Positions 33,101 to 45,393 of a DNA stretch of 64,000 nucleotides are shown one piece after another. The position numbers and the translations under genes are program-made. The DNA is from Lactuca virosa. Its lineage: Eukaryota > Streptophyta > Magnoliopsida > Asterales > Asteraceae. Within the stretch, counting starts at the first letter, position 1. Each line of letters starts with the position of its first letter. The stretch is taken from contig CAKMRJ010005634.1 in the NCBI GenBank assembly GCA_928212115.1, positions 173,599,714 to 173,663,713 on the forward strand, given 5' to 3'. A model generated the notes under the pieces. The model saw only the letters and a list, made by a program, of their open reading frames with translations. It was not told the origin of the DNA and did no database searches.

Positions 33101-33900
33101 TCATTTGATTAGCAGTTCATTCAGTTGACTAAACAATTCCTGCATTTCTGCCAGTGCTAAGCGGTATGGGGATTTGGCAATGGGGGTGGCTCCGGGAATC
33201 AAGACGATTATGAACTCGACTTGGCGTTCGGGTGGTACTCCTTTGAGGTCTTCGGGAAATATGTCGGGGAAGTTACAGACTTCGGGAATATCCTTGATGT
33301 CTTTCACTTCTTGTTTCTCATCCACCACGTGAGCTAAGAAGGCGTAGTATTCCTTACGTAGATACTTTTTAACCTTGACGTAAGAGATTATTTGAAGGTT
33401 CGTGTCGGGTTTCTCGCCATAAATGACGAGGGTTTCGCTACTTGGCAGATTAAGGCGAACATCTTTTTCGTAACACAGGATATCGGCACGGTGAGGACTT
33501 AACCAATCCATGCCAATGATGACGTCAAAACTTTTTATTGTGACCGACATTAGGTCGATTTGGAAAGAATAGTTGTTTAGAGTGAGGGTACATCCTACGT
33601 ATATATCGTTAGTGCTCTCTGCCTTTCCATTTTTCATTTCTACGGTAAACGTGTCATTTAGTGATTGGGGATTTTGTTTAAGTAACTGTTTAAACTTGTG
33701 GCTCACAAAACTTTTCTCTGTACCACTATCGAAAAGTATGCATGCATATGAACTATTGAGGAGGAACGTACCCGTAACTACGGTAGGATCATTCATGGCC
33801 TCCTCATGCCCCATCGTTAAAACGCTTCCCACACCTCTGACGTTCCTTGCTTTTGGACAATCCCTCTTGAAATGCCCCATTTCACCACATCCATAGCAAG
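33101..33900 (-). pseudogene. Zinc knuckle and protease, element F
   Basis: CX2CX4HX4C knuckle (CYGCGEMGHFKRDC) at about 33859-33900, then the protease: CILFDSGTEKSFVS as active site, VIIGMDWLSPHRADI as second conserved block. The end (GVPPERQVEFIIVLIPGA) leads into RT. A stop separates it from the gag frame at 33902. The active site reads DSGT, an accepted variant. Confidence 0.9.
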
Positions 33901-33901
33901 C

Positions 33902-34962
33902 CTAGCTCACCCCAACATTAGTGTCTTGGGTGGTTTGTTGTGCTGGTGCCTTACAGAAACGGGCGGTGTCCCCCTTCTTGTTCAAATTATTGCAGTGTAT
34001 CTCTCGGCAGACTCCATAATGATGAAAGTTGCACTTGTTGCATTTTGGGAGAGTTCCAACATATTGTTTGGCGGGTGCTGGAGCGGTAGGAACAGTAGCA
34101 GCATGAACTGCCACAATTTTTTGTTTCTTTGTGGGCTCTTGTGTCGGCTGGCCCTTCTTTTTGTTCCATAACTTCCTCTTATTGTCACTCCATTTTGTTT
34201 GCTCAGGAATGGCTGTCATAAAGCCCTGGCGGACTCCATGATCCACAAGCGTTTGTGCCAGGCGTTTGGTACTGTCAAAAGTGGACGGGTTTGCAGATAT
34301 CACATTTCCTTGAATATGGGGGGATAGTCCCCAGATGTATCGCTCCACCTTTTTACTTTCCGGGGTGACCATCCTGGGACATAGTACTGCTAGATCACTA
34401 AATCTGGTAGTGTAGGTTGCGATATCGGAGTCCTTTATTGTAAGGTTCCAGAGCTCTTGCTTTAGCTTTTGTACTTCACCCCTCGGGGAGTATTCTGCTA
34501 GCATCAAAATCTTCAAGTCTTCTTAGCTCATGGCATTTGCCACTGGAAGAGTCAGCGATTTGACATATTCCACCAGGAGAGGGCTCTATCCATGAATGTG
34601 CAGGCAGCGAATTTGACCTTGCTAGCTTCTGGGCATGCGCATATTTCGAACACTGACTCTATTTTCTCAAACCACCTCGTTAGAGCAATGACACCTCCGT
34701 TGCCATCGAAAGACTTTCGTTTGCCATTAGTGAAGTCTTTGTAGGAACATTCCCTCGGGTTTCCCTGGCTATCTCCCTGGTTAGTATTATTTGTACCGCC
34801 TCCCGTCCCACTGGCACTATTTGTGTTGATTTGTGCCATGACGGCTGCCACAACGGCTGTTACAGCAGCTTGGAAAACGACAGTGTCCATCTGTGGAGGT
34901 GATGGCGGTGGTGGAGTTAGTGGTGTGTTGTTGACACGCCTGATAGATTTACGTGGTGGCAT
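33902..34962 (-). pseudogene. gag of gypsy element F
   Basis: The start codon at 34962 opens MPPRKSIRRVNNTPL, a Pro-rich stretch, then the capsid region (ALTRWFEKIESVF, KVKFAACTFMDRALSWWN). A frameshift near 34575 and a stop at about 34527 break it; it continues in 34516-33902 (MLAEYSPRGEVQKLKQELWN, TRFSDLAVLCPRMV, RYIWGLSPHIQGNV) to a decayed cysteine cluster. Lengths and order match chromovirus gag. Confidence 0.9.
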
Positions 34963-35476
34963 CTTTCTGCCATAAGGTTTAAAGATGTTTTCGAATTAAA
35001 ACATCTTTACTATAGGCCTGTTTATGTCGACTGTATAAGATTAATGGTATGAAAGACACATAAATGGCCTAATTGTGCAGTCCTATAGTATCATAAAATA
35101 CTCCTATAGTATTTTAAACTTTATGTTTGGTTCTAGAGTTTCCTTGTATGGGGTATTGGTAAGTTTTAGACTCGTTGTTCAAAACGATCATTCCCAAACA
35201 CATGTTAGTCATATCTCGCATAAATATAGTTGATCAGGTTATATTTATTCCAGATATGGTTACATAACTATCTAGGCTTAACCGCAACGTCCAACTTATC
35301 TAAATACTTTTATATGGTTCTTATTACGAGACTGTTCTAGTATGCATGCATGTACGTATACTTTTCTAAAAATACTTATATTTTAAAAGTATAATTTTAG
35401 AGAGCGTTTTAGCCCCCATTGTATTTATAGTTGTATATCTTACATGGTTTGATATACTTAGTTCACTATAAAGAAT
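34963..35476 (-). other. Leader of element F
   Basis: Non-coding, AT-rich segment between primer site and gag. Confidence 0.8.
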
Positions 35477-35489
35477 GCTCTGATACCAA
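35477..35489 (-). promoter_or_regulatory. Primer binding site of element F
   Basis: Minus-strand ATTGGTATCAGAGC next to the right LTR, matching initiator tRNA-Met. Confidence 0.92.
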
Positions 35490-35491
35490 TC

Positions 35492-36704
35492 TGTCACACC
35501 CCCAAACCGATAAAACGGAGGAAACGTTTGGGGGCGGATGACTTAATATACGGTATCATAACAATTGAATAATAGAGATCAAAGCATTACAAACATCATA
35601 TTGATAATTTAATATTTACATTGAGTTCGATTCATTGTTTGTTTGACTCCAAAAACATATGAAAAAAATATAAGACGTGACAGTGCTACGCTCCATCTTC
35701 ACAAAACCTGTGTGGGTACCTGTCTACAGATTCCCTGAGAATACAAGTGGTTTTGAAAAAGTGTCAACATTTAAGTTGGTGAGTTCATAAGCATTTTGTA
35801 TAAGAAAGATATACCATTGTTCCTTGAAAATCATAGTGTTTTCTTCCAGACAATCCAATGTTTTCTTTTAAAGTGAATTGTAGTCTTAGGAACCCTAATA
35901 CTGAAAATGTATAAGTATTGTTGTACTCTGAAGTAGTATTATGTAGTTTTATATCTTTATAAAACCATTTGAATGCATGTTTCCAGAAATGTAAACTGTA
36001 TTGTACTGGAAAATAGTGTAATGTAGTTTTATCTAAATAAAACCATTTGAAGGTATGTATGTATTCGTAAACTAAACGTATTGTTAATACCCCTTGTCAG
36101 TTACTATAACCATGCTAATGACCTAGTTGGTTTGTTACGACATTCTTCAGACGTCGGAATGGTACAACATTTGTCACCCCAGATCTGCCGGTCCAACTGT
36201 AGCTAACAGTTTAGGTGCGGGATTTTCAGTCCCGTATAGATCTATATACGACTGTCACGCTCTCTTACAGGAGATTCTGGTTATAATACAGGAACTTTAG
36301 TATGTACTTTGGTAAGTACGGTGAAGGTATGTCTCACAAATCCGTATTGACGGTTTACGTGTAGTTTAATAAAAAGCCATTTGTAATGTGGAAGTATTAT
36401 CCTTCCATAGTAGTTACGTGGTGTAAAATAATTATGACTTTAAATAATTATTTTACTATTGTATCCCGAAATGGTAAAATAGAGTGTATGTCCCATAAAC
36501 TATACCTATTATAGTTTATAAAAATGTTTCGTTGTATTGAAGAATCCTTTGTATGTACATTATCATTTTAACTAAGATAATAAAATGGAATGAAATAATT
36601 ATATATGTATTTTTATATAATTATACCCTTTTGCTCAATAGATTACAAAAGGGTTAAAGTCTTATAAACTATATTTATAAAGTTTATTATTGTAATCAAA
36701 TTTG

Positions 36705-36767
<63 letters not shown>

Positions 36768-37682
36768 AAGAATAACATATGTAATGGTTTGTATATTAAC
36801 ACACGTTTTCTTGTGTTTTACTTGTATTCCCCCTTAAAACATAGAAAAGTCTTGAAAACTGTAGGGGTATGAACTCACATCGAGTGTGTTCTTGGCTGGA
36901 TAACGAGTTAAAACGATGATCTTCAAGTTATAATACGTGAAGGTGTTCGTATCCTACGGGTTTTTAACGTATAATAGTATGTGTAAATTAGGTCACTAAC
37001 AAGGAAAGTATTGTATAACCATTAGATTTGACAAAGGACTTACAACAAATTCTTAAGAATCAACTTGAAAGATTTGTCTCCTGGGTAAGTTTGAAGGTGT
37101 TCCTGGGAAAAGTGTATGAAGATTTGAAGATTTGAAGATGTTCGTATGAATTTTGAGAGAAAATGTAAGGGATTTGAAGATGGAAATGAGACTTATGAAT
37201 GATAATTTCAGCCATATGTATATATATGAGGGTAATGGTGATGTGATGTTTGCATTGGTATGTGGAATTTATCTCATTGGAAAAAGTGTCATCGGATAAG
37301 ATTTGTGAATTCGCCCTAAGCACTACCTAGAACCCTCTTAAATCCACCGAAATCACATGTGATTTCGGTCCAAGTGTGATCTCGCTCTAGCTTGTTCTCG
37401 GTCCAAGGTTGAGATTTTGGTCTCGCATGTTCTCGGCCAAAGTTGAGATTTGGGCCTAGTCCCTTATCCGAGAACCCCTTTTAAACCACCGAAATCCAGG
37501 GTGATTTCGGTCTTGTGCCACCTAGTTCTTCAAGGTTTTCGGTCCTAGCTACTTAACCGAGAACTTAAAAAAACAATGTATAATTTATTGATTTATGTCT
37601 TAACTATTTGAATTTCATTTGACTTGATTGACTTTTGTTGACTTGATTGACTTTTGTTGACCCGAAATAGTCGGTTGTCATA
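35492..37682 (-). mobile_element. 5' LTR of gypsy element F (2191 bp)
   Basis: Starts TGTCACACCCCC at 35492 and ends GTTGTCATA at 37682 (left copy ends GTTGTCACA, so the last CA has mutated here). Followed by GATCC. The donor motif is changed to GATGTGAGT at about 36868-36876, unlike the left copy. Carries about 44 bp absent from the left LTR at about 36388-36431, where short AAT direct repeats suggest a deletion in the other copy. Confidence 0.94.
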
Positions 37683-38113
37683 GATCCTTAAGAAATAAAG
37701 AATACAATGGGGTCGGGTAATTGGTTTAATTGTTTGATGATGATGCATAATAAATTTATTATTGTGGGTTGAAAACCCTATGTACACACCAGGTTTCCCA
37801 ATCAAACCCACTCAGTTTATTTGTATCACAGGTGTCGATTCGAAGCTACATTACATTTAGAGATTAAAGGAGATGTAAATCACTAGTGTAAATGAATGTA
37901 AGGTCTGTTTATGCTTATGTTTCTGTATTGACGAAGACATCCCAAAATTTTAATATAAACTAAATATATTTCTTCGGAAATGCTTTGATAATGTATTTAT
38001 CATATTTTCTGGGAACAAATTTCGCAATATTATTCTGTAAAAAGGATACTCTGATTTTCAAATAAGCATAAATAAAATTTTTAAAATGACCGTGAATTTG
38101 GGGATGTCATAAA

Positions 38114-38309
38114 CGGTATTCGATTGATTTGGTTCCTATTCCCCAGCTTGAGAGCAAGGTTATTGTGGTGATGGATTGGTTGAGCCCCAATGGGGAAATG
38201 ATTAATTGTGAGCAGCAACTGGTGCATATCGGGACCCCAAGTGGGGGAGAGTTGGTAGTTTAAGGAGAGGGTGTTCAGCACGGGCCGATTTTATGTTCAA
38301 CAGCTAGGG
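38114..38309 (+). pseudogene. Protease second half, element D
   Basis: In the frame continuing the protease of 25590-26197 it reads YSIDLVPIPQLESKVIV and MDWLSPNGEMINCEQQ, then TPSGGEL, the conserved second block of chromovirus protease. It is cut at 38314 by LARD1 and resumes at 46190. Confidence 0.85.
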
Positions 38310-38314
38310 CCAGA

Positions 38315-39090
38315 TGTTGGGTTTTGAGCACTATAACACTCCTATGGTGCACATGCAACCCTAAATGCTTTGGATCTATGTTTTCTCTAATTATACATGC
38401 ATATTTTCAATTTTCCAAAGCATATATCCTAACTAGCATACCAATTGTGAAATTAACATTACAACTAGTTAGATGGCTTACCTCTTAGAAGGACTTGTAG
38501 TTATTGACCTTTGAAAGCTTGAGCACCTCAAGTGTGATGCCTCTAATGGTTCACAAACACCAATATGCAAGAGGAGGCTTGAGAGAATAACTTACTTGCA
38601 CAAAATCAATATCACTCTCCAAGAATGTTGTAACAACCGATTTTGGCTCTAGGGGGTTTATTTATAGTGTGGCAAATGCTAGGGTTACACTTTGTAAACC
38701 CTAATGACCTTTGATATTACTTAGGATCCATGGGTTAACCTTCATGGACTAGCCATGGATTATCTCATTGGTTTAGCCCATCCTAAATAACCATGGATCA
38801 TTAGCCCACACTATTAGAATCATTGATTTACACAATCAATCCCCATATATTCAATTAGTCTCTTTTGATCACAAAATTAATTCCAAATTAATTCTTGATC
38901 AATACTAATTAAATAATATGATTTCATATTAATATATTATACTTGTATTATATTAATAAATCATAATAACCTTATTCTCAAAAGTCCATACTATCAAATT
39001 GAACTGGTGAAGGCAAACCAAAAGGACCATGCTACAATCGGGTCAAGTACATTCCAGTTATAGTTATGGGCTTAGACACCAAGTCCAACA
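38315..39090 (-). mobile_element. 3' LTR of LARD1 (776 bp)
   Basis: Starts TGTTGGGTTTTGAGC and ends AAGTCCAACA. Nearly the same as 45408-46184, with a scattering of point differences by eye. Confidence 0.95.
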
Positions 39091-39104
39091 GTCTCCCACT
39101 TGGA
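39091..39104 (-). promoter_or_regulatory. Poly-purine tract of LARD1
   Basis: Minus strand CCAAGTGGGAGAC directly before the 3' LTR, the AAGTGGGAGA form common in Ty1/copia-type elements. Confidence 0.85.
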
Positions 39105-42100
39105 TAAGTCTAAGAACTGTAGCTGCTGATGCGAGTTCAGTATCCGACTTAACAATCGTAAGCTTTCAACAACTGTTGTCGAACTCTGACCTAGTCAGTG
39201 ACGCGTCCTTCAGATAAGGGATCATATATTCCTCTGTTCTCAAGATATCTATGTGGACAAATACATGGAACATAGTCATACTTATTATGCTGCAATTTGT
39301 TTCCTGATTTCCGATTTGTCTGAGATAGAACATAACTGAACACGTCAATTTAGTTCTGGCCGGGCCCGACACATATTCAAAATAGAATCGTCGAGGTGCC
39401 CAAGATATCGCTTTTAATCCTCTTAGGATAAAAGGAACAGATAAACTTCGACATTATATGCTTGTACTAACTACTCATTAATTCATGCACAACAATACAT
39501 TTTATAACATCAAGTTACTGATGCGTTTTCGTATCATCAATCCACAACCAACTCGTAGTCAAAAACTCATATATCTTAGTTTTAAGATTATATGATATTA
39601 TCGTCTCACAATTACTCGTGATAAATTCCATGAAGTAATTCAGGTGAGCGCGGGTTGAATCCAATACTCAAATCTTATTTCAGGAGTACTCATGAATGGT
39701 GTAGCAAACGTTTGCTATGTCTAACTCCTTAGACAATCTACAAGCCAACTCATGACAGTCATCTTTCATAATTACTTCCAACGTATGATTGACTGTGGAT
39801 AGTTTGAATAACCTTGTTATTCGGGAAGTCAAAACATGCAAAGTGAAACACAAGAATAATACTAATCCTATATGGCCCCAAAACGTTTGAGTGTAAATAA
39901 AACACCTTTTATTTAATCACCATATTGATTACACATTATTCATTGTATATTGTTTCGATTTATCAACTAATACTTGAATTAAAACAATAGCTATCCCATG
40001 CTCCAAGAATGCACATTATGTTTACCTACGGTCCTTACTTTGTGAAATAGATCAATTGTAAACATTTCCAACGATACTCATTTCACAATTCCAAATCCTT
40101 ATCGTAAGTGTAAGAATACCAAGTTCTTGCCACTTATTGTAATTTGTTAGATTCTAAACTTATATGCAGTGATCCTTTTATAATGACTATGTACATAAGT
40201 CACAGAGACTTTGTCAATTACAAAACTTTCCATTGGAGATTGTTACAAGACAATTCCATAGATCCGAAGTCTCATATTCAAAGCACATTCCTTTGAGCAT
40301 CCTTCTTGCATAAAAGTTTCTAACTTTCTCATAGATTCTTGATATCCAACTCCCATTATGGGAACATTTCCATAGTTGCCATATGATAACTCATTGTGTA
40401 TTGAATCATGTCAATTCATAATAATGTCAATATGGTCTATCCATTACTATACTTCCAACTATCCATAAACAACTAATCTTTGGCGAACCTTGGATTGTTC
40501 TTTGCAGTTGTTTAATAAGTTTAGTCATATCCAGTTCTAGTCCTTTTTCCCTCTTAATGCCCTAGGCATTTGGAAAATTAAAACACATTATAGCATATGC
40601 AATCGATCCTATACCTGAAGCATACTGGATACGATTCATAATGTCTTACATAAAGACATGATACTTGACCAGTCTTTTGCTATAATATTTCCATATATAG
40701 AATTTCCAATGTTGAATCATTTCAACATGATATTCATATAAATCCTTGACTAAATTTGATTAAAATCTCAATCTAAACTTTTAGAATTGAAATGAAGTAT
40801 AAGTTCATCTCCCTTAATTATAGCAAAACAACTTTTCAACCCTGCAACTTTGCGAATTGAAAACTTTGTTTTCTATAATTAACATTGCTAACTTCAACAC
40901 TTACCATAATAATTATGCTCCCACTATCATAACAATTATTTTGTTATTTGCATAACATTTATGCTCCCACTAGCTGTGACATAAATCCAGAAAGCAGTTG
41001 GACTTCTAGAAATCAATACTTTATTGACTTTCTTACCAAAGTTCAGATTTCTGACATGAGATGCTTCGATAAGCCTTTATCTAATCTCACACACCTTTTA
41101 TTAGAAAGCTCATATGTGTGTCTAAACAATTTTATAACTTATAACAATAAGTCTCACATGTTTAGACCTTTTTCCATTTTTCACAATTCGAACTATGAAG
41201 AGGGATGCCATAATCATAATCGAATTTGAGAATGCAATTAACACAACTGCTATCTCCTTAAAATCTACTTAGTGAAAGCGTTTCCTCAAAATCATTTTCA
41301 TGAATCGGAGAGAAACCTTATGAAACTTAGATTTTATGGTGTATGTGTTCCTATCCATGTGAATTTGTCAAAACCATAATCACAAGAAAAGGTTAGTGAC
41401 AAATCCTAACTCATATGGACTGAACTTGTTCAATCTTAATTTCTTGCCATCTGGCAGCACAAGGGTCTGCCATTGCTTCCAGGTTGTTATGCAAACAATT
41501 GAGAACTCATAGAACTCGCATGCATAGTCAACTTTAACTGGAATGGCCACAGAAACAAGAATATGTCAACACGATAGGTTACAAACCTCAAGTCGTGTGC
41601 TAGTGATTAACAATAAGTTTACTCTTGATTAGTTCTTGAACCTTTTCAAGACCTTTAAGACTCCCACTGACCTCTTGACATATAAGTTTCTCTCTGTCAA
41701 GAAACATTACTTGACAACCAAATATTCAAGAGTTAGTGCGGTTTCTTATCAAGACAAACACTTCTCACAATTGGTCTTAGTTGATCTTTGTTTTATCCAA
41801 AACATTACAACTTACCAATCTCAAATGTACAAGAGTAGAAAACATTTTACTCTACATTTGCTGATATGTCACTCAATATACAATCTTGGAGTATGACTCT
41901 AAGATTTGATTTTGGAACGAAGTATGATTCATCTTAATTGATTTAACCATTTCAACAATTCCTGATTCTTCTTCTTAGCCAAACAAATGCTATAAGGCGT
42001 CCTTAGAGGATGAAATTGTGATATGGTTTTCATAATCATTAAGATGATCATAAAACACGATATTCTAGTACTCTCCCATCTTTTCAGATTGGAGAGACTT

Positions 42101-42899
42101 TTATCTTTTTGCCGACTTTGATTCTTCTTATTCGTTCTGTTATACATTGAGACTTTTCAATGACTCAGAATTATACTTAATCTTGTAAACATAAACATAT
42201 TTACTAACTTTAGTAAACCATAACGAATAGTCTTATTGTTCTTTGTGGTGGACCTGACCCGCACACAACCAAGTGTACCCGATGCCTTTGTCCTTCTCTT
42301 GACTCACATATACATGTGAACAAGGAAATAATCTTAATTTCCCAAAGATGAAGGTTCTCATTCACCATACAATACAAGTTGCATGATCCCAAGTTTCTGT
42401 CCAATTGAAACTTCGGTGATGAGAATCTTTCCTTGTTTGGTAAATTTAGACACTACCAGAAACGAAAGAATGAAATCCATATTGCTAACATAGAAACATA
42501 CAAACATCAATTTTCACAAATGCCATTGCAAGGAGATATAATATAAAATAAAAATAAAAATTTTATTTATTTATAAATTGCGGAAAAAACTTTTCCTTAC
42601 AATGCAATTACAAATGAAAACTATGTTATTTCTAAGCAATCTATCATAACTCTTAAGCAGCAGCTCAAAAATCCGATCTTCGAACCATGCGATCGAAATC
42701 CATCTCTTCGCGATCAGATTCAACATGTTCTTACTTTTAAGCTTCCTTCCTTTTGCATGATCCTACAAAACATCAAAATGTAATTACATTACATCATGTA
42801 TTAAGAATCTACAAATAGGAACTTAATAGAGTTAAATAGCGGATTTACCTGAAGTAGAGTCAAACCTTTTTAACTTTACCTTCTCTTAGATCTTTCAGG
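39105..42899 (-). other. LARD1 non-coding interior downstream of gag
   Basis: No frame longer than about 90 codons and no RT, RNase H or integrase motif. The whole stretch is colinear with 53595-57250 of LARD2. It has inverted repeats, including a GGGATGCC hairpin at 41183-41228. Confidence 0.75.
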
Positions 42900-43509
42900 T
42901 ATTCAGGGCAGCTTCACTTCCAATGTCCCTTCAAACGGAAGTGGAAACAAGTGGACTCTTTGGCATTTGCTCATGGTACTATCTCAGAACTGGATTTTCT
43001 CTTATGGTCAATTATTTTGACCATAGCCAATTCCCTTCCCATAGGAGAAGGGATATTTTCTGGACTATCTATGTCATTGCCTTTGTCCATGGCAGCTTGG
43101 GAAGTAGATCTTCCAATCAAATTTGCTTGACCATTACGCCAAATCATTGTTGATTCAGCAACAATAAGCAAATAGGTAAGATCAATAAGGTTCGCGTCGC
43201 GGTCTTTCATATAGTAGTCTTTAACAAACTGAGTATACGACTCAGGAAGTGACTGAAGAACCAAGTCAACAACCAATTTCCTCGGGAAAACGACACCCAA
43301 CATTCCCAGCTTGTCAATGTGTGACTGCATATCCAAGACATGTGCACACACAGACCTTCCATCTTGGTGTTTACTAGCCAATAGGGCTTGAGTGACCTTG
43401 AACTTTTCAAGTCTTCGAACTTGTGGGTCAGGGAGAATAGTTGGAGGAGGTGGAGGAAGTGAAGTATGATATTATGGAAAGCTTTTTCCATAAGGTTCGG
43501 GAAGACCAT
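42900..43509 (-). pseudogene. copia-type gag remnant of LARD1
   Basis: Frame 43381-42971 reads VCAHVLDMQSHIDKLGMLG, then LVVDLVLQSLPESYTQFVKD and LTYLLIVAESTM: the conserved LQSLPxSYxxFV block of the plant copia gag (UBN2-like) family. Upstream residues continue in another frame to 43509. The zinc knuckle is not intact. A partly expressed gag would be able to bind RNA, but frame damage makes that doubtful. Confidence 0.82.
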
Positions 43510-43610
43510 AGTTGTCTGAACTAGACATCTACAAGGGAGAAATTCAAGTTAGTTGATTTAAGTCCTTAATATAACACCCAAAACGAAATATTAAGGCTAG
43601 GACTCAACAC

Positions 43611-43660
43611 AATATTTTACAATTGCGAAGAGGGATGCCGTAATCCAATTGTAAAATATT
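43611..43660 (-). promoter_or_regulatory. Hairpin with GGGATGCCG loop, LARD1
   Basis: Arms AATATTTTACAATTG (43611-43625) and CAATTGTAAAATATT (43646-43660) pair perfectly over 15 bp around a 20-nt loop with AGAGGGATGCCGTAATC. The LARD2 copy at 57946-57990 has the same loop but different, still pairing, arms. Confidence 0.8.
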
Positions 43661-44316
43661 TAAAGGTAGGTAAATTACTATTTACCAATTTCCACCATGA
43701 AAAACGAAACAGATTATTAAGTTTTAAATGGATTGAAATTCCTAGATCTTTTGAGATTCATTGAACTTTTCAATGGCATGTTTAAATCTCGATTGTGCCC
43801 TTCATGTTTGTGACTGGGATGCCGATGATCAAAAACAAGGTGTGAATAACCATGCAAATAAGATTGGTACACCCAATGTTACAAATCACCTAATCAATGT
43901 GTCGGTTAACCACACACGCTCCATTGATCTATGATTAACATCAAGCTACCCTTTGCCACACATTGTCAGTCCCAGATTAGTGTGCCGGTTAACCACACAA
44001 GCTCCACTAACGACTTAACAAGGTGCAAAGTGTAATTTCATGGATTAGCACCATTTTCACATTTTCCTAAAGTAACTAAGATTGGGAATTTAATAAAAGT
44101 TTAGTTACTTTATATTTATCATTATACTTTTAATGAGGGATAATTAATGTCCTATCCTACCCGTTCGGATAACGACCGTCCACCAGTCAAGGAAGCGGTG
44201 GGTGATAGTGGACACCCATTAAACTGCCATTTTATAGGCAGTAAACTTATACCCCCTTTATAGACCGGCTTCGTGAATGAGGCCTACTAACTGTACGACT
44301 GACTTGTCTTATACAT

Positions 44317-44320
<4 letters not shown>

Positions 44321-44410
<90 letters not shown>
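44321..44410. repeat. (AT)n microsatellite in LARD1 leader
   Basis: ACAC followed by about 80 bp of AT dinucleotides with one GT interruption; LARD2 has only a remnant at about 58648-58662. Confidence 0.93.
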
Positions 44411-44413
<3 letters not shown>

Positions 44414-44601
44414 CTTTTAATATAATAATAGTATAAAGGTTGAATTTTAACTTTTAAAACTCTAGGGTTTGGAATTAAAGTTACATTAGTGAGACTTTAC
44501 AAATTCCAAAACTTGAGGGCATATTTTGAAACTTGTCAAAACTCTTCATTTCTATAACTTATGAGTTAATGTTGGTTTTATGAAAAGACTCTTTATTTTT
44601 T

Positions 44602-44936
44602 ATAACTTGAGGACAAGTTATGGAGTTCATTAAAACATTTATGATAAAAATTTTCATGTTCCATAACTTGAGGACAAGTTATGGAACCCATTAAAGAACA
44701 TTTAGATCAATTCTAACAAGGAAAATTATCATATAATTTTTACTCATGATCTAAACTAACTCATAAGGAAAAATAGTTTCAAATGATACAAGTAAATGGC
44801 TTAACATATAAACTAACAACTATCATAAGAATTTTGACAACTATTTTCGATGACTCTTGGAATTCATAACTTATGAGTTTAATGCAATTTTAAAGATGAG
44901 ACCTTTCATTTTCCATAACTTGAGGACAAGTTATGG
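44602..44936 (-). repeat. CATAACTTG-AGGA-CAAGTTATG hairpin repeats, LARD1
   Basis: Three perfect copies: 44602-44621, 44658-44687 (13-bp stem GTTCCATAACTTG/CAAGTTATGGAAC) and 44913-44936. A decayed fourth lies at 44503-44530. All have loop AGGA on the plus strand (UCCU in element-sense RNA). Confidence 0.85.
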
Positions 44937-45231
44937 AGGTCATTAAAATTCATTTAGATCAATTTATCAACAACTAAAAGTATCATATAATTCAAGAATG
45001 ATCTAGCTAAACTCATAAACAAGATAATATCAAGTCAACCATTTGTAAGCAACTTTGTTTATCATATAAAGCAACAATTATTTTGAAACTATGACAATTA
45101 TCTTGTGATTGGATGTGCATAATCACTACCATATCATAAAAAAAACTTTAATGGTGTAAAACAGTTTGTAGTAGTGATTCCAATCCAATCTAGGCCAAGA
45201 AAACTCGAAATTCTGCCACCAGAACCATGGA

Positions 45232-45315
45232 CTCAACGAGTACATGAACTGGCTCATCGAGTTGCCCTTGTTACTGAGTGGACTCGTCGAGTCAGCCAGT
45301 CGACTCGGCGAGTTC
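45232..45315. repeat. ACTC-N3-GAGT palindrome cluster in LARD1 leader
   Basis: Four copies: GACTCAACGAGT, GCTCATCGAGTT, GACTCGTCGAGTC and GACTCGGCGAGTT, about 80-175 bp from the primer site. Same arm-core-arm design as the clusters in the gypsy LTRs but different arms. Confidence 0.82.
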
Positions 45316-45393
45316 ATCAGTCAGAGGCCAAAAATTCGCCTTTTTTCAACTTTGAAAAATAACAAGCATAAAATATAACAGAAAACATTCCTA

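Larger units (their letters stand above)
26198..38109 (+). mobile_element. LTR-like insert E (probable solo LTR), split by gypsy F
   Basis: Starts TGTAACGCCCGC at 26198 and ends GGGGATGTCA at 38109, interrupting the protease of D. Without gypsy F it is about 2.46 kb. It has the same plan as the other LTRs here: palindromes at 26960-27040, TATA box CTATAAATA at 27055-27063, a CT-rich leader, donor GAG|GTGAGT at 27194-27202, a GGCAGCTGCGCC-type array at 27950-28160 and acceptor TTGTATCACAG|GTG ending at 37831. No internal genes are seen, so a solo LTR is likely. The flanks (AATAG and TAAAC) do not match, so the target duplication is lost or the ends are slightly wrong. Confidence 0.72.
43510..45393 (-). 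other. LARD1 leader rich in hairpins
   Basis: Between primer site and gag. Contains hairpins at 43564-43600, 43611-43660, 43806-43836, 43892-43928, 43976-44010, 44223-44242, 44602-44621, 44658-44687 and 44913-44936, plus an (AT)n run (44321-44410) and an ACTC-N3-GAGT palindrome cluster (45232-45315). Details are given in the findings. Confidence 0.8.
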
